Source of the DNA: Phaeoceros laevis
Taxonomy: Eukaryota > Anthocerotophyta > Anthocerotopsida > Notothyladales
Reading direction: 5' to 3'
NCBI GenBank assembly: GCA_049999765.1
Contig: JBNGIQ010008313.1
Coordinates: 1 to 54,778, forward strand
Length of the DNA stretch: 54,778 nt
In this document: positions 19,610-30,381 of the stretch, piece by piece
How positions within the stretch are numbered: position 1 is the first letter of the stretch
How the letters are laid out: every line of letters begins with the position of its first letter
Position numbers and translations under genes: made by a program
Notes under the pieces: model-generated
Told to the model about the DNA's origin: nothing
The model's database searches: none
What the model saw: the letters and a program-made list of their open reading frames with translations, nothing else

Positions 19610-22600
19610 ATGCAGGCTTTGTCATCAAAAAGGGGGATCCTGTGTGGACATCTTGCAGGGGATCTATGTGGGACAGGGATTTCACGAGCTGCATTCTGTA
19701 TCCAGAGCAACCTCCTTGGCCAGGTGACGAGGGATGATCTCCTTTCGATGAATAATCCGTACAACAAGCCGTTGTGGCTGGGTTTACAATCCTCACACTC
19801 TGAGCTGGGGGCACTGCAAGCTTCCACCCGGGCCTCAAGCTCTGCTGATGAGCTCCAATGTCTTTGCAAACGAGGTGAGCTGGACAGGGCACTCGATGTC
19901 CTGTTGGACATGGACCAGCTGGGCACGGTTCCTTCAGTGAAATTGTACGGGTCTCTATTGAAGGCATGCTCCAGTAGGAAGGCCCTGGTTCATGCTATGA
20001 AAGTACATGCTCACCTGGCCAAACATGGTCTGGAGACCACCACTTGTCTTGGCGAAGGTGTGGTCGTCACATTAATGAAGTGTGGTGGCCTTGAAGATGC
20101 ACTTCAAGTATTTGACAGGTTGCCACGGAGAACTGTCTTTTCCTGGACAGCCGCAATTGCTGCGTATGCTATGGCGGGGGACTGCCGGGAGGCGCTGCAT
20201 ATGTATTGGCGGATGAAAGAGGAAGGTGTAGAGCCGAACACATACACGTTTGTCAGTCTACTCAAAGCCTGTAGCAAGGTTGCTGACATTGAGGAAGGGA
20301 GGCGAATTCACGACGAGATTGTCAAATACAAGTGTGACTCTGACCTCTTTGTACGCACATGTCTAGTTGACATGTATGCAAAGTGTGGGAATATTCTGAC
20401 TGCACAGAGTATGTTTGATGGGTTGTCCCAGCGTGACGTGGTGTCCTGGACCGCTCTGCTCACAGCATACGTAGAACAGGGCTCAGCAGAGAAGGCTTTA
20501 CGGCTCTACGAACAGATGCAGGAAGAAGGTGTGAGTCCAAATAATCGGACAGTGGTGACTGCAATCCAAGCATGTCGCATGCTCGCAGAGATGAAAGATT
20601 TTGCTTCGGATGGAAAATCAAATAAGCTGATGTGTTTGGAAAAAGGGAGGGCGATACATGCTGATGCTCGCAAGAAAGGGTATGAGTCCGATGTATTTGT
20701 TAGTAGCGCCCTTGTGAGCATGTATGGTAAGTGTCGGAGCACCGTGGATGCGCAGAATGTGTTTGATAGCATGTCCCAGCGTAATGTGGTCTTGTGGACA
20801 GCATTGCTAGGGGTATATGCAGAGCAAGGCGATGCAGAGCAGGCTTTGCATCTATATGCACAAATGCGATCAGAAGGTGTGCGTCCGGACCCCAGGGCAT
20901 TGGCAACTGTACTCCAGGCATGCAGCCTACTTGCTGAGAAGGAAAAAGGGGTTGTTGTGGATCAGTGGTCCGTCAAACTGTTGTCTCTAGACAAGAGTAA
21001 GTTCATACATGCTGATGCTCAAAGAGAGGGGCTAGATTCGGACGTCTTTGTTGGTAGCATCCTTGTTGGTATCTATGGAAAATGTGGCAGTGTTTTGGAT
21101 GCACAGGGTGCCTTCAACAGGTTATTTGATCGTACTATTCTGTCTTGGAATGGAATGCTTGCTGCTTACATTCAGCAGGGCCAAGCTGAGGAATCTTTGC
21201 ATTTGTATGAACGGATGCTGCAGGAAGCAGTGCATGCAGATTCACAGACCTTTGTTAGCATGCTCCAAGCATGTAGCATGCTTGCTGACAAGGAAGAGTA
21301 CGTTCAGGTGAATCGGCAATGTTTGAAAGTGAAGTGCCTGGAAATGGGGAAGGTGTTACATGCTGATACCCAGAGGAAAGGTCATGACTCAGACGTATTC
21401 ATTGCTAGTAGTCTCATCCATATGTACGGGAAGTGTGGGTGCATTTTAAATGCACAGTGCGTGTGGGAAGGGGTGCTCCACAGAAATGTTGTGGCATGGA
21501 CTACTGTGCTTGCAGCATATGTGGAGCAGGGCCACGGGGAGAAGGCGTTGCTACTATTTATTCAGATGGAAGAGGAAGGTGTGTGTCCAAACGGTTGGAC
21601 CTTTGTGGCGGCACTTCAGGCATGTGGTATGCTTGTGGAGCATGAAGAGCCTGTATTTGTGGATGGGTGGCCCACCATGGTTAAGTCTCTGCAAGCGGGA
21701 AAGGCATTACATGCGGATGCTTGGAAGAAGGAATTTACATCAGATGTGTTTATTGGAAATGCACTCATCTCTATGTACGGGAAGTGTGGGAGCTTTGTGG
21801 ATGCGCAGAATGTCTTTGACGGCATGTTTGTCCAAGATGTAGTTTCATGGAATGCAATGCTGACGGTGTATGCCCAGCATGGTCAGCCAGAAAAGGCACT
21901 GCTCATGTACAAACAAATGGAAAAGAAGGGCCCGATACCGAATGAAGTCACACTTATCTGCATTTTACAGGCTTGCAGCGATGTGGGAAGCTTGGATATC
22001 TGTAGGCAAATTCATCATACCAAGCATGACACCAGCCCACTTGTGGCAAGAGCTCTGATACATGCCTACGGGAGATGTTCTAGCGCAGAGGAAGCTCAGA
22101 TTGTGTTTGATGGACTGGTCCAACCTGATGTGGCATCTTGGACAACCTTGATTGCTGCATATGCTCGACAAGGGAACTGTGCAGCAAGTCTGCAGCGCTA
22201 CAGGGATATGCTTTTTGCAGGTACTAAGCCAGATAGGGTCACGTTTCTTTCCATTCTCTCTGCATGCAGTCATGCTGGTCTAGTGGAGACAGGCGTTGAT
22301 TACTTCAAGTCCATGAGCCAAGACTATGGTATCACTCCAGATGTTGAACATTATGCCGCCATGGTAGACCTGCTCGGGCGTGCAGGATACTTGACTTGTG
22401 TAGAACAACTACTATCAGCTATGCCGAGGCAGCCTGACCTGGCCATATGGTTAGCTTTGCTGGCTGCTTGCCGAAAGCATGGCAACTTGGTGCTTGGGAA
22501 ACATGCTTTTGACCATGCAATTCGCTTAGCGCCAAAGCATCCTGCTGCTTATGTGCTGATGTGGAGCATGTATGCTGATGCTGGACTGTGGGATCTTGCG

Positions 22601-22783
22601 ACGGCAGTGAACCAGTTTAGAGAAAGGTCAGGTGCAACAAGGAAGCTGGGTCAGAGCTGGATTGAATACCAGCAGGACGTATACACCTTTGTGGTTGCCG
22701 ATTGCAATCATCAACAGCACGAATATGCTTATGACCTGTTAAAACAGATGAACTTATGGACATATACTCATCCGAGCAGATAA
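19610..22783 (+). CDS. Large PLS-class PPR protein, E-type, no DYW
   Basis: An intronless gene for 1,057 residues if the ATG at 19,610 is used; the first ~90 residues are not repeats and could be an organelle-targeting region, and an ATG at 19,748 is an alternative. The rest is continuous PLS repeats. Four of the repeat blocks carry an insertion of about 15-20 residues between the 'LQACxML' helix and the 'GKALHADA' helix, starting like 'LAEKEKGVVVDQ' or 'LADKEEYVQVN'. The C-terminus has E and a short E+ ('SWIEYQQDVYTFVVADCNHQ') and stops without a deaminase, so any editing would need a DYW partner in trans. It is closely related to the 1,708-residue protein at 32,783-37,909. Confidence 0.9.
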   Translation: MQALSSKRGILCGHLAGDLCGTGISRAAFCIQSNLLGQVTRDDLLSMNNPYNKPLWLGLQSSHSELGALQASTRASSSADELQCLCKRGELDRALDVLLDMDQLGTVPSVKLYGSLLKACSSRKALVHAMKVHAHLAKHGLETTTCLGEGVVVTLMKCGGLEDALQVFDRLPRRTVFSWTAAIAAYAMAGDCREALHMYWRMKEEGVEPNTYTFVSLLKACSKVADIEEGRRIHDEIVKYKCDSDLFVRTCLVDMYAKCGNILTAQSMFDGLSQRDVVSWTALLTAYVEQGSAEKALRLYEQMQEEGVSPNNRTVVTAIQACRMLAEMKDFASDGKSNKLMCLEKGRAIHADARKKGYESDVFVSSALVSMYGKCRSTVDAQNVFDSMSQRNVVLWTALLGVYAEQGDAEQALHLYAQMRSEGVRPDPRALATVLQACSLLAEKEKGVVVDQWSVKLLSLDKSKFIHADAQREGLDSDVFVGSILVGIYGKCGSVLDAQGAFNRLFDRTILSWNGMLAAYIQQGQAEESLHLYERMLQEAVHADSQTFVSMLQACSMLADKEEYVQVNRQCLKVKCLEMGKVLHADTQRKGHDSDVFIASSLIHMYGKCGCILNAQCVWEGVLHRNVVAWTTVLAAYVEQGHGEKALLLFIQMEEEGVCPNGWTFVAALQACGMLVEHEEPVFVDGWPTMVKSLQAGKALHADAWKKEFTSDVFIGNALISMYGKCGSFVDAQNVFDGMFVQDVVSWNAMLTVYAQHGQPEKALLMYKQMEKKGPIPNEVTLICILQACSDVGSLDICRQIHHTKHDTSPLVARALIHAYGRCSSAEEAQIVFDGLVQPDVASWTTLIAAYARQGNCAASLQRYRDMLFAGTKPDRVTFLSILSACSHAGLVETGVDYFKSMSQDYGITPDVEHYAAMVDLLGRAGYLTCVEQLLSAMPRQPDLAIWLALLAACRKHGNLVLGKHAFDHAIRLAPKHPAAYVLMWSMYADAGLWDLATAVNQFRERSGATRKLGQSWIEYQQDVYTFVVADCNHQQHEYAYDLLKQMNLWTYTHPSR

Positions 22784-22820
22784 GTGATACGTCCTCTTAT
22801 TTCTATGTCCGATTGCATTT

Positions 22821-25769
22821 TCAAAACGCAGAAGTACTAGGAGGGCAGAATGACTCGCTGGAGTCACAGCCCAGTACGTCCTTATATTGTCTATTGATCC
22901 AAAGCTCATCGTAGAGCTGGGCATCACTGCTTCGTTTGTACTCCAGTTGCAGGGAAGAATGGTTGTATGCAGTAAGCTTGACAAAACCGTAGTCAGGATC
23001 TTTCACCAGGCTCCAGGTTGTGTTCAAACTTGTAAAATCGGCCAAATGGGCTCCACCTCCTCCCGCAACCACATGAATGGTTGCATTGAATGTGCCTGAA
23101 TAGTACTTCCTCTCCTGACCAACACAGAAGTTCTGCACATACCAGGCCAAGAAAAGCAACAATCTCACAACCGCAGACTATATGGGTAGTGCACCAGAAG
23201 AGAAGCTCCCTCGTTACCTGGTACACAGGGCAGGTGCGTTCATAGTTATGAATATGGCCATAGAAAGCCAAGTCCACCTTGTACTTCTGCCACAAGCCTT
23301 GAAGACTCTCGCGACCAAATGGCTCAGCAAAGTCGCCAGCCTGAGCGTAGGAGGATCCAGAAGAGTACCCCAGAACACGATGTGCCAAGAAGATCAGCCA
23401 AGGTTGTTTCTGGCGGTCAACTGAAGACAAGCAATCTTCGAGAAACTTATACTGCTCTGTTCCTTCCCTCCAGTCATGTTCGGTGTCAGCTACACAAAAG
23501 TGGAAAAGGCCGTAGTCCGTAGAATACCTTGCAAAATGGGGAGACAAACATTAGCTCAGAGCCTTGCGCCAAAGGACAGAATGACTGAAGGCAACTGCCC
23601 AGAGCTCGTTTCTTTAAGTACAAACCAGAATTTTGCCCGATTCTGGAGGGGCATAGTGAACATGGTCTCTGTAACTACCCCGCACTCCCCACCTGAATCC
23701 AGATTTTGATAAAAAGAACCAGAACCAGGCCAGTCCCTTTCATGATTCCCGCTGGCGATCATAAAGGGAACGCGTCGAGAAATAGCTTCCACCTGCTCCG
23801 TAAACTGGTCCCACTGGGAAATGTACCCATTAGCATATGAGAGATCCCCAATCAAGAAAAGTATGTCGAAGTTGTCCAGATCCTGGACAAGCGTGTCCGT
23901 TGTGTTGAGTGCTGCAGGCTGATAGTTGTTGTAGACATTTGACCCATCACGTTCAACCTGAGCCCAAAACAATCGCCAAGGTCTGTTGTAAAACTGGGTT
24001 GAAGACGGGTAAAGCATGATTCTGTTTCCTTACCCTCGCCTTTGTTATGCTGCAGAACAAAACCAAAGCAGAGCCAAAAGTGGAACTCAAACCTTTCCTA
24101 AATCTCCAAATATGATGACTCGTTGCAAGGAATTCTGCCCAGGGAACGGAGACGACTTGAAAAAGAGCTGCTGTCCCCATACCAAAGTGCCGTTTGGAAG
24201 CTTATGACCCACCTTGTAATAGTACCTGCAGGATTCCATGGGCCTTCCTGAGTTGCTCAGCCTTAGTGCCTGTCCAATTAGAAACAAAATGACACTTACC
24301 CACAGAAATCTGCATACAGACAACAAACTTGAAGTTCAGACATGATCCCCAATCCTACATCAATAAGGATCTGTAGTTACTTATAACTTGGCCATAAATC
24401 CTTCAGGTAACTAGTGTGGAAATATCCAGGGTCTCTCCATCCCACTGTACTTGCAGGCGGGCCTACAACAGCAGAAACAAGGTCACATACAGGCACTTCC
24501 TCACACTCCGTCTTCAAAAGGAGGGAATTTGTCCAAGACATTAGAGTTACCACACATATCACTTCGAGCAAATGTTAGGGTGACAGCAGGTGTCGTAAAC
24601 TGATCATTTGCCTCCTCAGGTCCCCATCTTACAAATGGGATGCTGTCTTGGAGACTGTAACCACTTGTCCAGGTTACTGTCATCTGAGTAACATATCACA
24701 AGAATGTTAAGAGCTTATTCAGATCCGAGACTGACCACAAGAACAAGAAACCGGAGTGTGCTTTCATAGAGCCTCAAGTTCTGAAGGAACCGTAGAGCTT
24801 GGGTACAGAAGGATATACGAATGGCAGTAGTCTTCCCATAACATAGAGGTGACACTAATACAGACCTCGTTCCAAGCATGTCCCTGAGCAAGACGAACGT
24901 AAGCTGGAGTCTTCGGATTTGCAAACCGCACAGTATTGGAAAGTGCCAACAACACTGGCTGGATATACATCAACCAGATTGTGTTAGCAGTTATTCCAAG
25001 AAATCTCAGCTGGCATGTTGAGGGGCATGTGCTGGACTTACATTGCCAAGGTCACCTTCAAACAGGCCAAACGAAAAATCGGACCGTTGATTGATCAGTC
25101 GGAATGTCAACGAACCCTCTCCAAAATCCACATATTTGGGGGAAGAGTAGTTGCAGTACTGGAACTGGAAGGAGAAACTGAACATTTGGGTTCAGAAAAC
25201 GGAAAAGGAACACCATGCTAGCCACTTCCTCAGGGACGTTGCTGGACTTCGCAGCACAGCAGTGTTAGATCCAGAACCTTGATGGGTGAAGAGCAGAGGA
25301 ACGGTGCTTGATCCTTGTTTGTCTCATTCGCACTTGGTTCACATTCAGATGAGCTGCAAGCCAAGGCCAATAACGTTGAGTGCTCAAAAGAATTTCCTTG
25401 GCAGCAACGTAGGATTGTTCTACTTGTAGCTGGAACTACCAATGACACAAGTTGAAGTACATACCTGAATTTGGCTGGGGAAAAAACACCAATCCAATCC
25501 GTCGCTGCTGCTCCCGAGGGCCTTCTGAACGTAACATTGACAACAGCGACAGTCTCTCCCTGCAGGACGTCCGGTGAAGCTGAAATGGAGACAGAATCCT
25601 GGAGGACGACCCGGGTCCTGTCCGTTCGGATTCTGGACAGGGGCTGGTGCGCATCTTCCTTGATTTGGAAGGGAGAAAGCTCGGAAAGAGCTCCTGCCGC
25701 AAACAGAATCGGCAGCAGCAGCAGCAGGGGCAGGCACCCCTTCGTCATTGTTGCTGTCAACTGTGCCAC
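22821..25769 (-). CDS. Purple acid phosphatase (PAP1/24/27-like, large plant type)
   Basis: Ten exons give 632 residues, in phase throughout: 25,465-25,769; 25,278-25,353; 25,042-25,164; 24,866-24,958; 24,551-24,683; 24,381-24,462; 24,093-24,225; 23,626-23,957; 23,218-23,527; 22,821-23,132. A signal peptide (CLPLLLLLPILFAAG) precedes a fibronectin-like N-terminal domain and the metallophosphatase domain. Metal-ligand motifs are visible in order: FGDLG (about 311), IGDLSYANG (352-358), SGNHERD (384-390), FLAHRV (H475) and YGHIHNYER (H517, H519). The enzyme hydrolyses phosphate esters at acid pH in the apoplast or vacuole with an Fe-metal centre. The closest pattern is the long PAP group with 'GTGSFYxxLDSGGECGV' (here GSGSFYQNLDSGGECGV). 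Length is normal for the group. It appears intact. Confidence 0.95.
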
Positions 25770-26549
25770 TCGTGTACTTCCACCCTCAGTGCCCAGCGAT
25801 GTTCAGCTTCCACAGCAGCCTTTGATGGGGGAGGCAGCCTGGGCAGGCTTGGATCATAATGCCTGCTTTCCAGCCTTCCCATCGACAACAACGGAATTTG
25901 GTCGGCACCAAGGTGGAATATGTTCCACGAAGTGAGGTCCAATTGACAGCTGTCATTCAATTCAAAAGGATTTAGTTATTTGTTTCAATCGAAAAGGATT
26001 GAAGTTATTGTCACGCGGAATTTTTTCCCACATCCTTGGAACTGGTCACTGGCGGGACAACCGGCTGGAACGGTACAGCAAAAGTCGGTGTAGGATAGTC
26101 CAGCAAAAGTGCGAAGTTGCAAACTGCTGCACTAAAACCTTCTACCCGAAGGCTCAAGCCTTCTCAAGTTGCCTCTCCCCTGTTCTAATCCAGCAAGACG
26201 ACTCTACAAGATGCAAGAAAACCCACCACTTCAAACACCGATCTACTCCTCCTCCTCGGACTTGCAAACTTGTAATGATTATCTGAAAAGCCAACTGAAC
26301 ATTGCAGCTTCCAAATTGTGTTGAACCTCACCCAAGTAGGCTCCGACCGATGAAAAAATCGCAATGTACAACATGTAAGTCGTGTACTGCATTCCATTTC
26401 TCAACCCATTGATCAGTTCACTAATCCCAACACTCACTCACTGGCCATTCATGAATTGTTCATCAAGTTTGAGCTTTCAAGAAGCCCATTCAATCTGATC
26501 GATCACAAGTTTCCAAGACGAGCTAGAATAGCTACAGCTACAGCTTCAC
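25770..26549. other. Upstream of the phosphatase
   Basis: No gene is seen; it should contain the phosphatase promoter (minus strand). The GAAAAGGATT words near 25,967 and 25,990 are a short direct repeat. Confidence 0.4.
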
Positions 26550-26855
26550 CTTGGTGACTTCCCTGTAGAGCTTGGAGACATTGCCCTGCAAGTCGCCGAA
26601 CTGCTGGATGAGCTTGGTGAGCACAAGGCCGATGAGGGGAACCGCCAGCCCCTCCCCCGCAGCTCCGATCGTGCCCACAAGCATGAGTCATTTGTCGTAC
26701 CGGTCGGCGTACCTGAACAAATCCCTGAATCCGGTCTTCTTCTCAATCTCATTCACCTTAACCTTCTCTCCTGTGCCGGCGTCTGCATCCGCCTCAGAGT
26801 ACTCTGAAACAGAAGAGGTAGAGGTAGAAGAATTGGAAGAAGAAGGCGGCTTCAT
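26550..26855 (-). pseudogene. ABCB (MDR/P-glycoprotein-type) transporter, orphan first exon
   Basis: From the ATG at 26,855 the minus strand reads a Ser/Thr-rich leader and then 'FRDLFRYADRYDK', a stop, and 'LMLVGTIGAAGEGLAVPLIG', which matches the start of the first transmembrane domain of plant ABCB transporters ('LFxFADxxDxxLMxVGxxGAxxxGxxxPL'). The TGA stop at 26,690-26,688 falls where the family usually has a residue such as Trp or Leu before LMxVG. The exon ends at a plausible donor (ACCAAG/GTGAAG at 26,549). No further ABCB exon is found downstream on this strand before the phosphatase gene, so this is a broken fragment. Confidence 0.75.
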
Positions 26856-28076
26856 TGTCGAAGTCGTCGCGCGCTAGCGAGCTGTTACAGATAGCTATAG
26901 CTATTGCCAGCTGGGGACGATCAGCTCTAAATAGTAGACGCTGCAATGCACGGCAGGAACTCGTATGATGCACTCCACTCATGCGGGCGACGAGGACCGT
27001 TCACGATGTTTCTCATCATCGATTCTGGAAAGGCAACAGAGTAGGTGGAAGCGAGGTTGCTTCTACGTACGATGCAACCAACGCCTGGGCTGCTCGCTTA
27101 TTACAAAATAGCTAGAGCTATTTTGTTGACGAGCTTGGACAGTGTGAAAGCATACTCGCAGCAGCAGCTAGAGTTGCAGGGTAGGACCTATATTCCAAGC
27201 AAAGAGCTCGCCAGAGCTCTCTGGGTATACAGTTTCGTGCTTCTTACAAGCTGGTAGTGAACTGTGGCCAATCGTAGCCACTTGGTTTTGAAGCCAACTT
27301 CTGGCGCTAATATATCGTTGGCTTTAACTTAGAAATCACATGGCCACAATCAGCCCAGACCTCTATTGCACCCGAATACGTCGAACTCGGGTCCTTACTG
27401 TCGGCAGAAGACTTGGTCAGCTAATTCTATACAAAAGCCCCTAGCTTATGCCTACTCTTTATTGGCCCCCAGCTGCTACAACATGGGGACCTTTCTTTCG
27501 TACTTATACAGGATACCACAAAACCCTCCGCAATGAACGGCCCTCAACCCCTGATAACAAGGATCTACAGGTGTCTGGGACCATGACAGACCAAAACTGC
27601 CAACAGTCAATCAATCAGCATCTAGATTTACATTGATAAGCACAATCTGAATAACAATCCAGGGTGCTTACACACTTGCGGTCTTGTTGGCTCTACCCAA
27701 GATGGTATGTCACTTTGACACTTGAACGGCCAAGCGACTTTCCAACTGCACTGGCCCTGACAACGCAGTCCCAAGGGCACAAACATCCCCTGGCAATCGA
27801 CTCCACTTACTGGAACAGCATGTCTGCCGTTTCGGTACTTTCAAAGGAGCATACTTGCAGAGGACAACACTTGATGGACCAAAGTTCACCAAACAACCCA
27901 GAAACACTCAGGACGACGAATGGGAGTCATGTTGCTACCGTATATGGGTTCTACCCATAGCACCCACCCCTGTATCTCGAACTGCACTCTGCGGAGGGCA
28001 ACACCAGAGGGGGCTTACCATTAAAAGTCCAACAATACATTGCCATGACAAGAACAGTATCTAAACATTTTCTCAC
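26856..28076. other. Intergenic with hairpin; FZR 3' end somewhere inside
   Basis: A near-perfect hairpin sits at 27,103-27,126 (10-bp arms, TAGA loop). The final exon and 3' UTR of the FIZZY-RELATED gene should lie in the right part of this stretch, but I could not identify the exon. A candidate after GTGCAG at about 27,745 would give a short tail ending LAVQVSK; it lacks the usual terminal Ile-Arg. Confidence 0.4.
27103..27126. repeat. Hairpin with 10-bp perfect arms
   Basis: ACAAAATAGC and its reverse complement GCTATTTTGT are separated by TAGA. Function is unknown; no gene end is known nearby. Confidence 0.8.
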
Positions 28077-30381
28077 CTGAGACCTTGGTGAGGGGAAGAC
28101 ATTCCAAAACCGCAGTGTCTCATCTCCAGCACCAGTGACAATCGTCTATAGTGAGCAACAAAGACATCAGGCAATCGTCAAGCAGATAACAGCTTCACAT
28201 ACCAACTGAACCAACCATGTCTACCTGTCCATCTGGAGATATGGCCAGGTACAGGACTCGATAGGTGTGCCCGGTCAGAGTTGCAAGCTGAAAAAAGTAA
28301 GAGCCAGTGACCATGAGATCCAGTACACAAGGGACTGCAACATGTCTCCTATTGCCAATCAAAAAAGTTATGGAGTAGCAGCTGTCAGCAGAATGAGAGG
28401 CCTTACCTTTGACATAGAGGGGTATCTCCACACAATTATTTGATTTTGGGAGTATCCATGCGTGCTCACGAGCTCATTCACATTTTTGGACCACACAAGA
28501 TTACAAACCTGCCAAAGCAAGCCAGTCAACAGCATTGCTCAGTGCTCTCCAAGATGACACATGATACAACTTAAAACAACACCAAAGCAGCAGTGAACAA
28601 ATCTTTCTAAGTAAGAGCAGCAAACCTGACTGCCAGTATCAACACATGTAAAAGCACCCGAATTTGTGGCTGTATTCCAAAATCGGATGCAGCGATCTGC
28701 TGTTCCACCTCCCGATGCAAGAACACCATGCTGGTGAGGTGACCAAGCAATTGCCTTCACAGCTGCAGTATGATCACTGAATTTCAACACAGGCTGTGTA
28801 GATTGCATATTCCACACATAGAGCTGATTATCATTTCCACCAGAAGCTAGTTCGCGTTCGTCGTATGACCACTTCAGTCCACAAACCTTTACAAAAGCAA
28901 AGAAACAAGGTGTAAGGTGACCTACAGAACTTTAAAGTTTGTCAGGCACATTAGTTCAGCAGGGTTCTGAAGTTTGACAAGGAATTACTGGCATACTTCT
29001 GACTTGTGCCCAACCAGCCTGCTGACATAATCTTCTTGCACACGAACATCTCTTTGGAAGATACTACGGTCCCGACTGCCAGATGATAGGATGTTGGAGC
29101 TCCATGCTAGTGTCCCAACTCTTGTGCGATGGCCACCCATTGTCCTCACCTTCCTGCATCGAGTTGCATCCCAAATCTGTACAACGAAGTAATTTATATT
29201 TCAAGTCTTGCAGAGAGTAAATTCGGAGCACAAGAATAATTCTTGCAATAACTAGAGGGGAGACAAAATACGAGGTTACCTGAACTTCACCGTTAGTAGT
29301 ACCGACAGCCAGAAATGTTCCTCGTTGAGTCCATCCAACTGAACACACTCCGTCAGTTGGCCCCAAGTTGCAAAGCTTAGTAACCTACATTTTACCACAG
29401 CCAGGGAAGAAAAGCCTTCAGAAACCTTAGCACTTACACATAAAGAACATTCCGTGTCAGTGTAAATTATCTGTCAGCGCCACTAACCTGGCTAGTGCAC
29501 GCACTCCAAAGGTAGACACAAGTTCCAAGGCCCACCGCTAAGACGTTGTGGGAGGACCAGTCCACGAGGTTCAAGTAGAAGTCATCTTGAAGGGCTGGGG
29601 CATCAAGTACCTGCTCACAGGTCGCAAACAAGAAAGGAACGTTGGGGATGAGCTTCTCAAAACAAGGCAGTAGAAGCAGCCATAAACATGATGCAATAGC
29701 ACAGTGGCTTCCAAGAGCGAGCTGATGCAAACGGTTCAGTAGAAGAGAGATTGCGACCTTGTAGGGGGACCTGGCTATCTTGCGCGGTGTCTTCCTGGGG
29801 CTTGTAATGGAGCCCGCAAGCGCACCATCCAGTCCAACTGGTGAGAGAGAGAACGGTGACTCTGGCTTCACATGAGTCCCACTCTGCCTGTCGTTTTTGA
29901 ACCTCAAAAGATTTCTAGGACTCAGTGGACTGTGTCGCGGATCTCGTGGGGTGAGACTGTTCATCCTCTCAGGGGTCGCCGGAGACAAAGGCCCAGAATC
30001 CATTCCAAAAAGTTCAGTCCTGAGCAACATCGAGTAGGCAGCAGCCCCATCCTCCCTGCTGTCATTGATGTGCGGAAAATTGGGTCCCGCCGGTGACTTG
30101 TCGATGAGCTCGAAGCCTGAGAGATTAGAGCCCGATCTGCTGGGGATGAAGCGGTCGCTGTAGGACGTCCTGTTGGGCGAGAGTACTGCGGAGCCCCGGG
30201 CGGAGACGGAGTCGGCCCTGTTGATCGAAGAAAATGAGGACGCCGGAGAGTGCAGGGGCATGCGGAAGTCCGTGTCCAAGCGGAGAGCACGCCTGGTCAT
30301 GGAGGTCGGCAGGTTCAGATTGGGCGATCGAGCTGACGGCCTCGCATCCTCCATTGGCTCTACTGTACTTGGGGGGTCCAT
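28077..30381 (-). CDS. FZR: FIZZY-RELATED / CCS52 (Cdh1-type APC/C activator), last exon missing
   Basis: Eight exons encode 509 residues: 29,758-30,381; 29,488-29,610; 29,280-29,384; 28,997-29,176; 28,626-28,886; 28,407-28,508; 28,225-28,287; 28,077-28,145, all phase 0. The N-terminal region has the C-box DRFIPSR, used to contact the APC/C, and '[12 protein letters not shown]'. It leads to '[20 protein letters not shown]', the conserved entry to a seven-bladed WD40 propeller ('[16 protein letters not shown]', '[20 protein letters not shown]', '[20 protein letters not shown]', '[16 protein letters not shown]', '[12 protein letters not shown]'). Cdh1/FZR proteins bring D-box and KEN-box substrates to the APC/C and in plants drive endoreduplication. 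The usual short last exon ending in Ile-Arg was not found after the donor at 28,076. Everything else looks functional. Confidence 0.95.

Noticed and set aside
27710-27760. Last exon of FIZZY-RELATED
   Set aside because: A candidate after GTGCAG gives a tail ending LAVQVSK, without the conserved terminal Ile-Arg; support is too weak to annotate.
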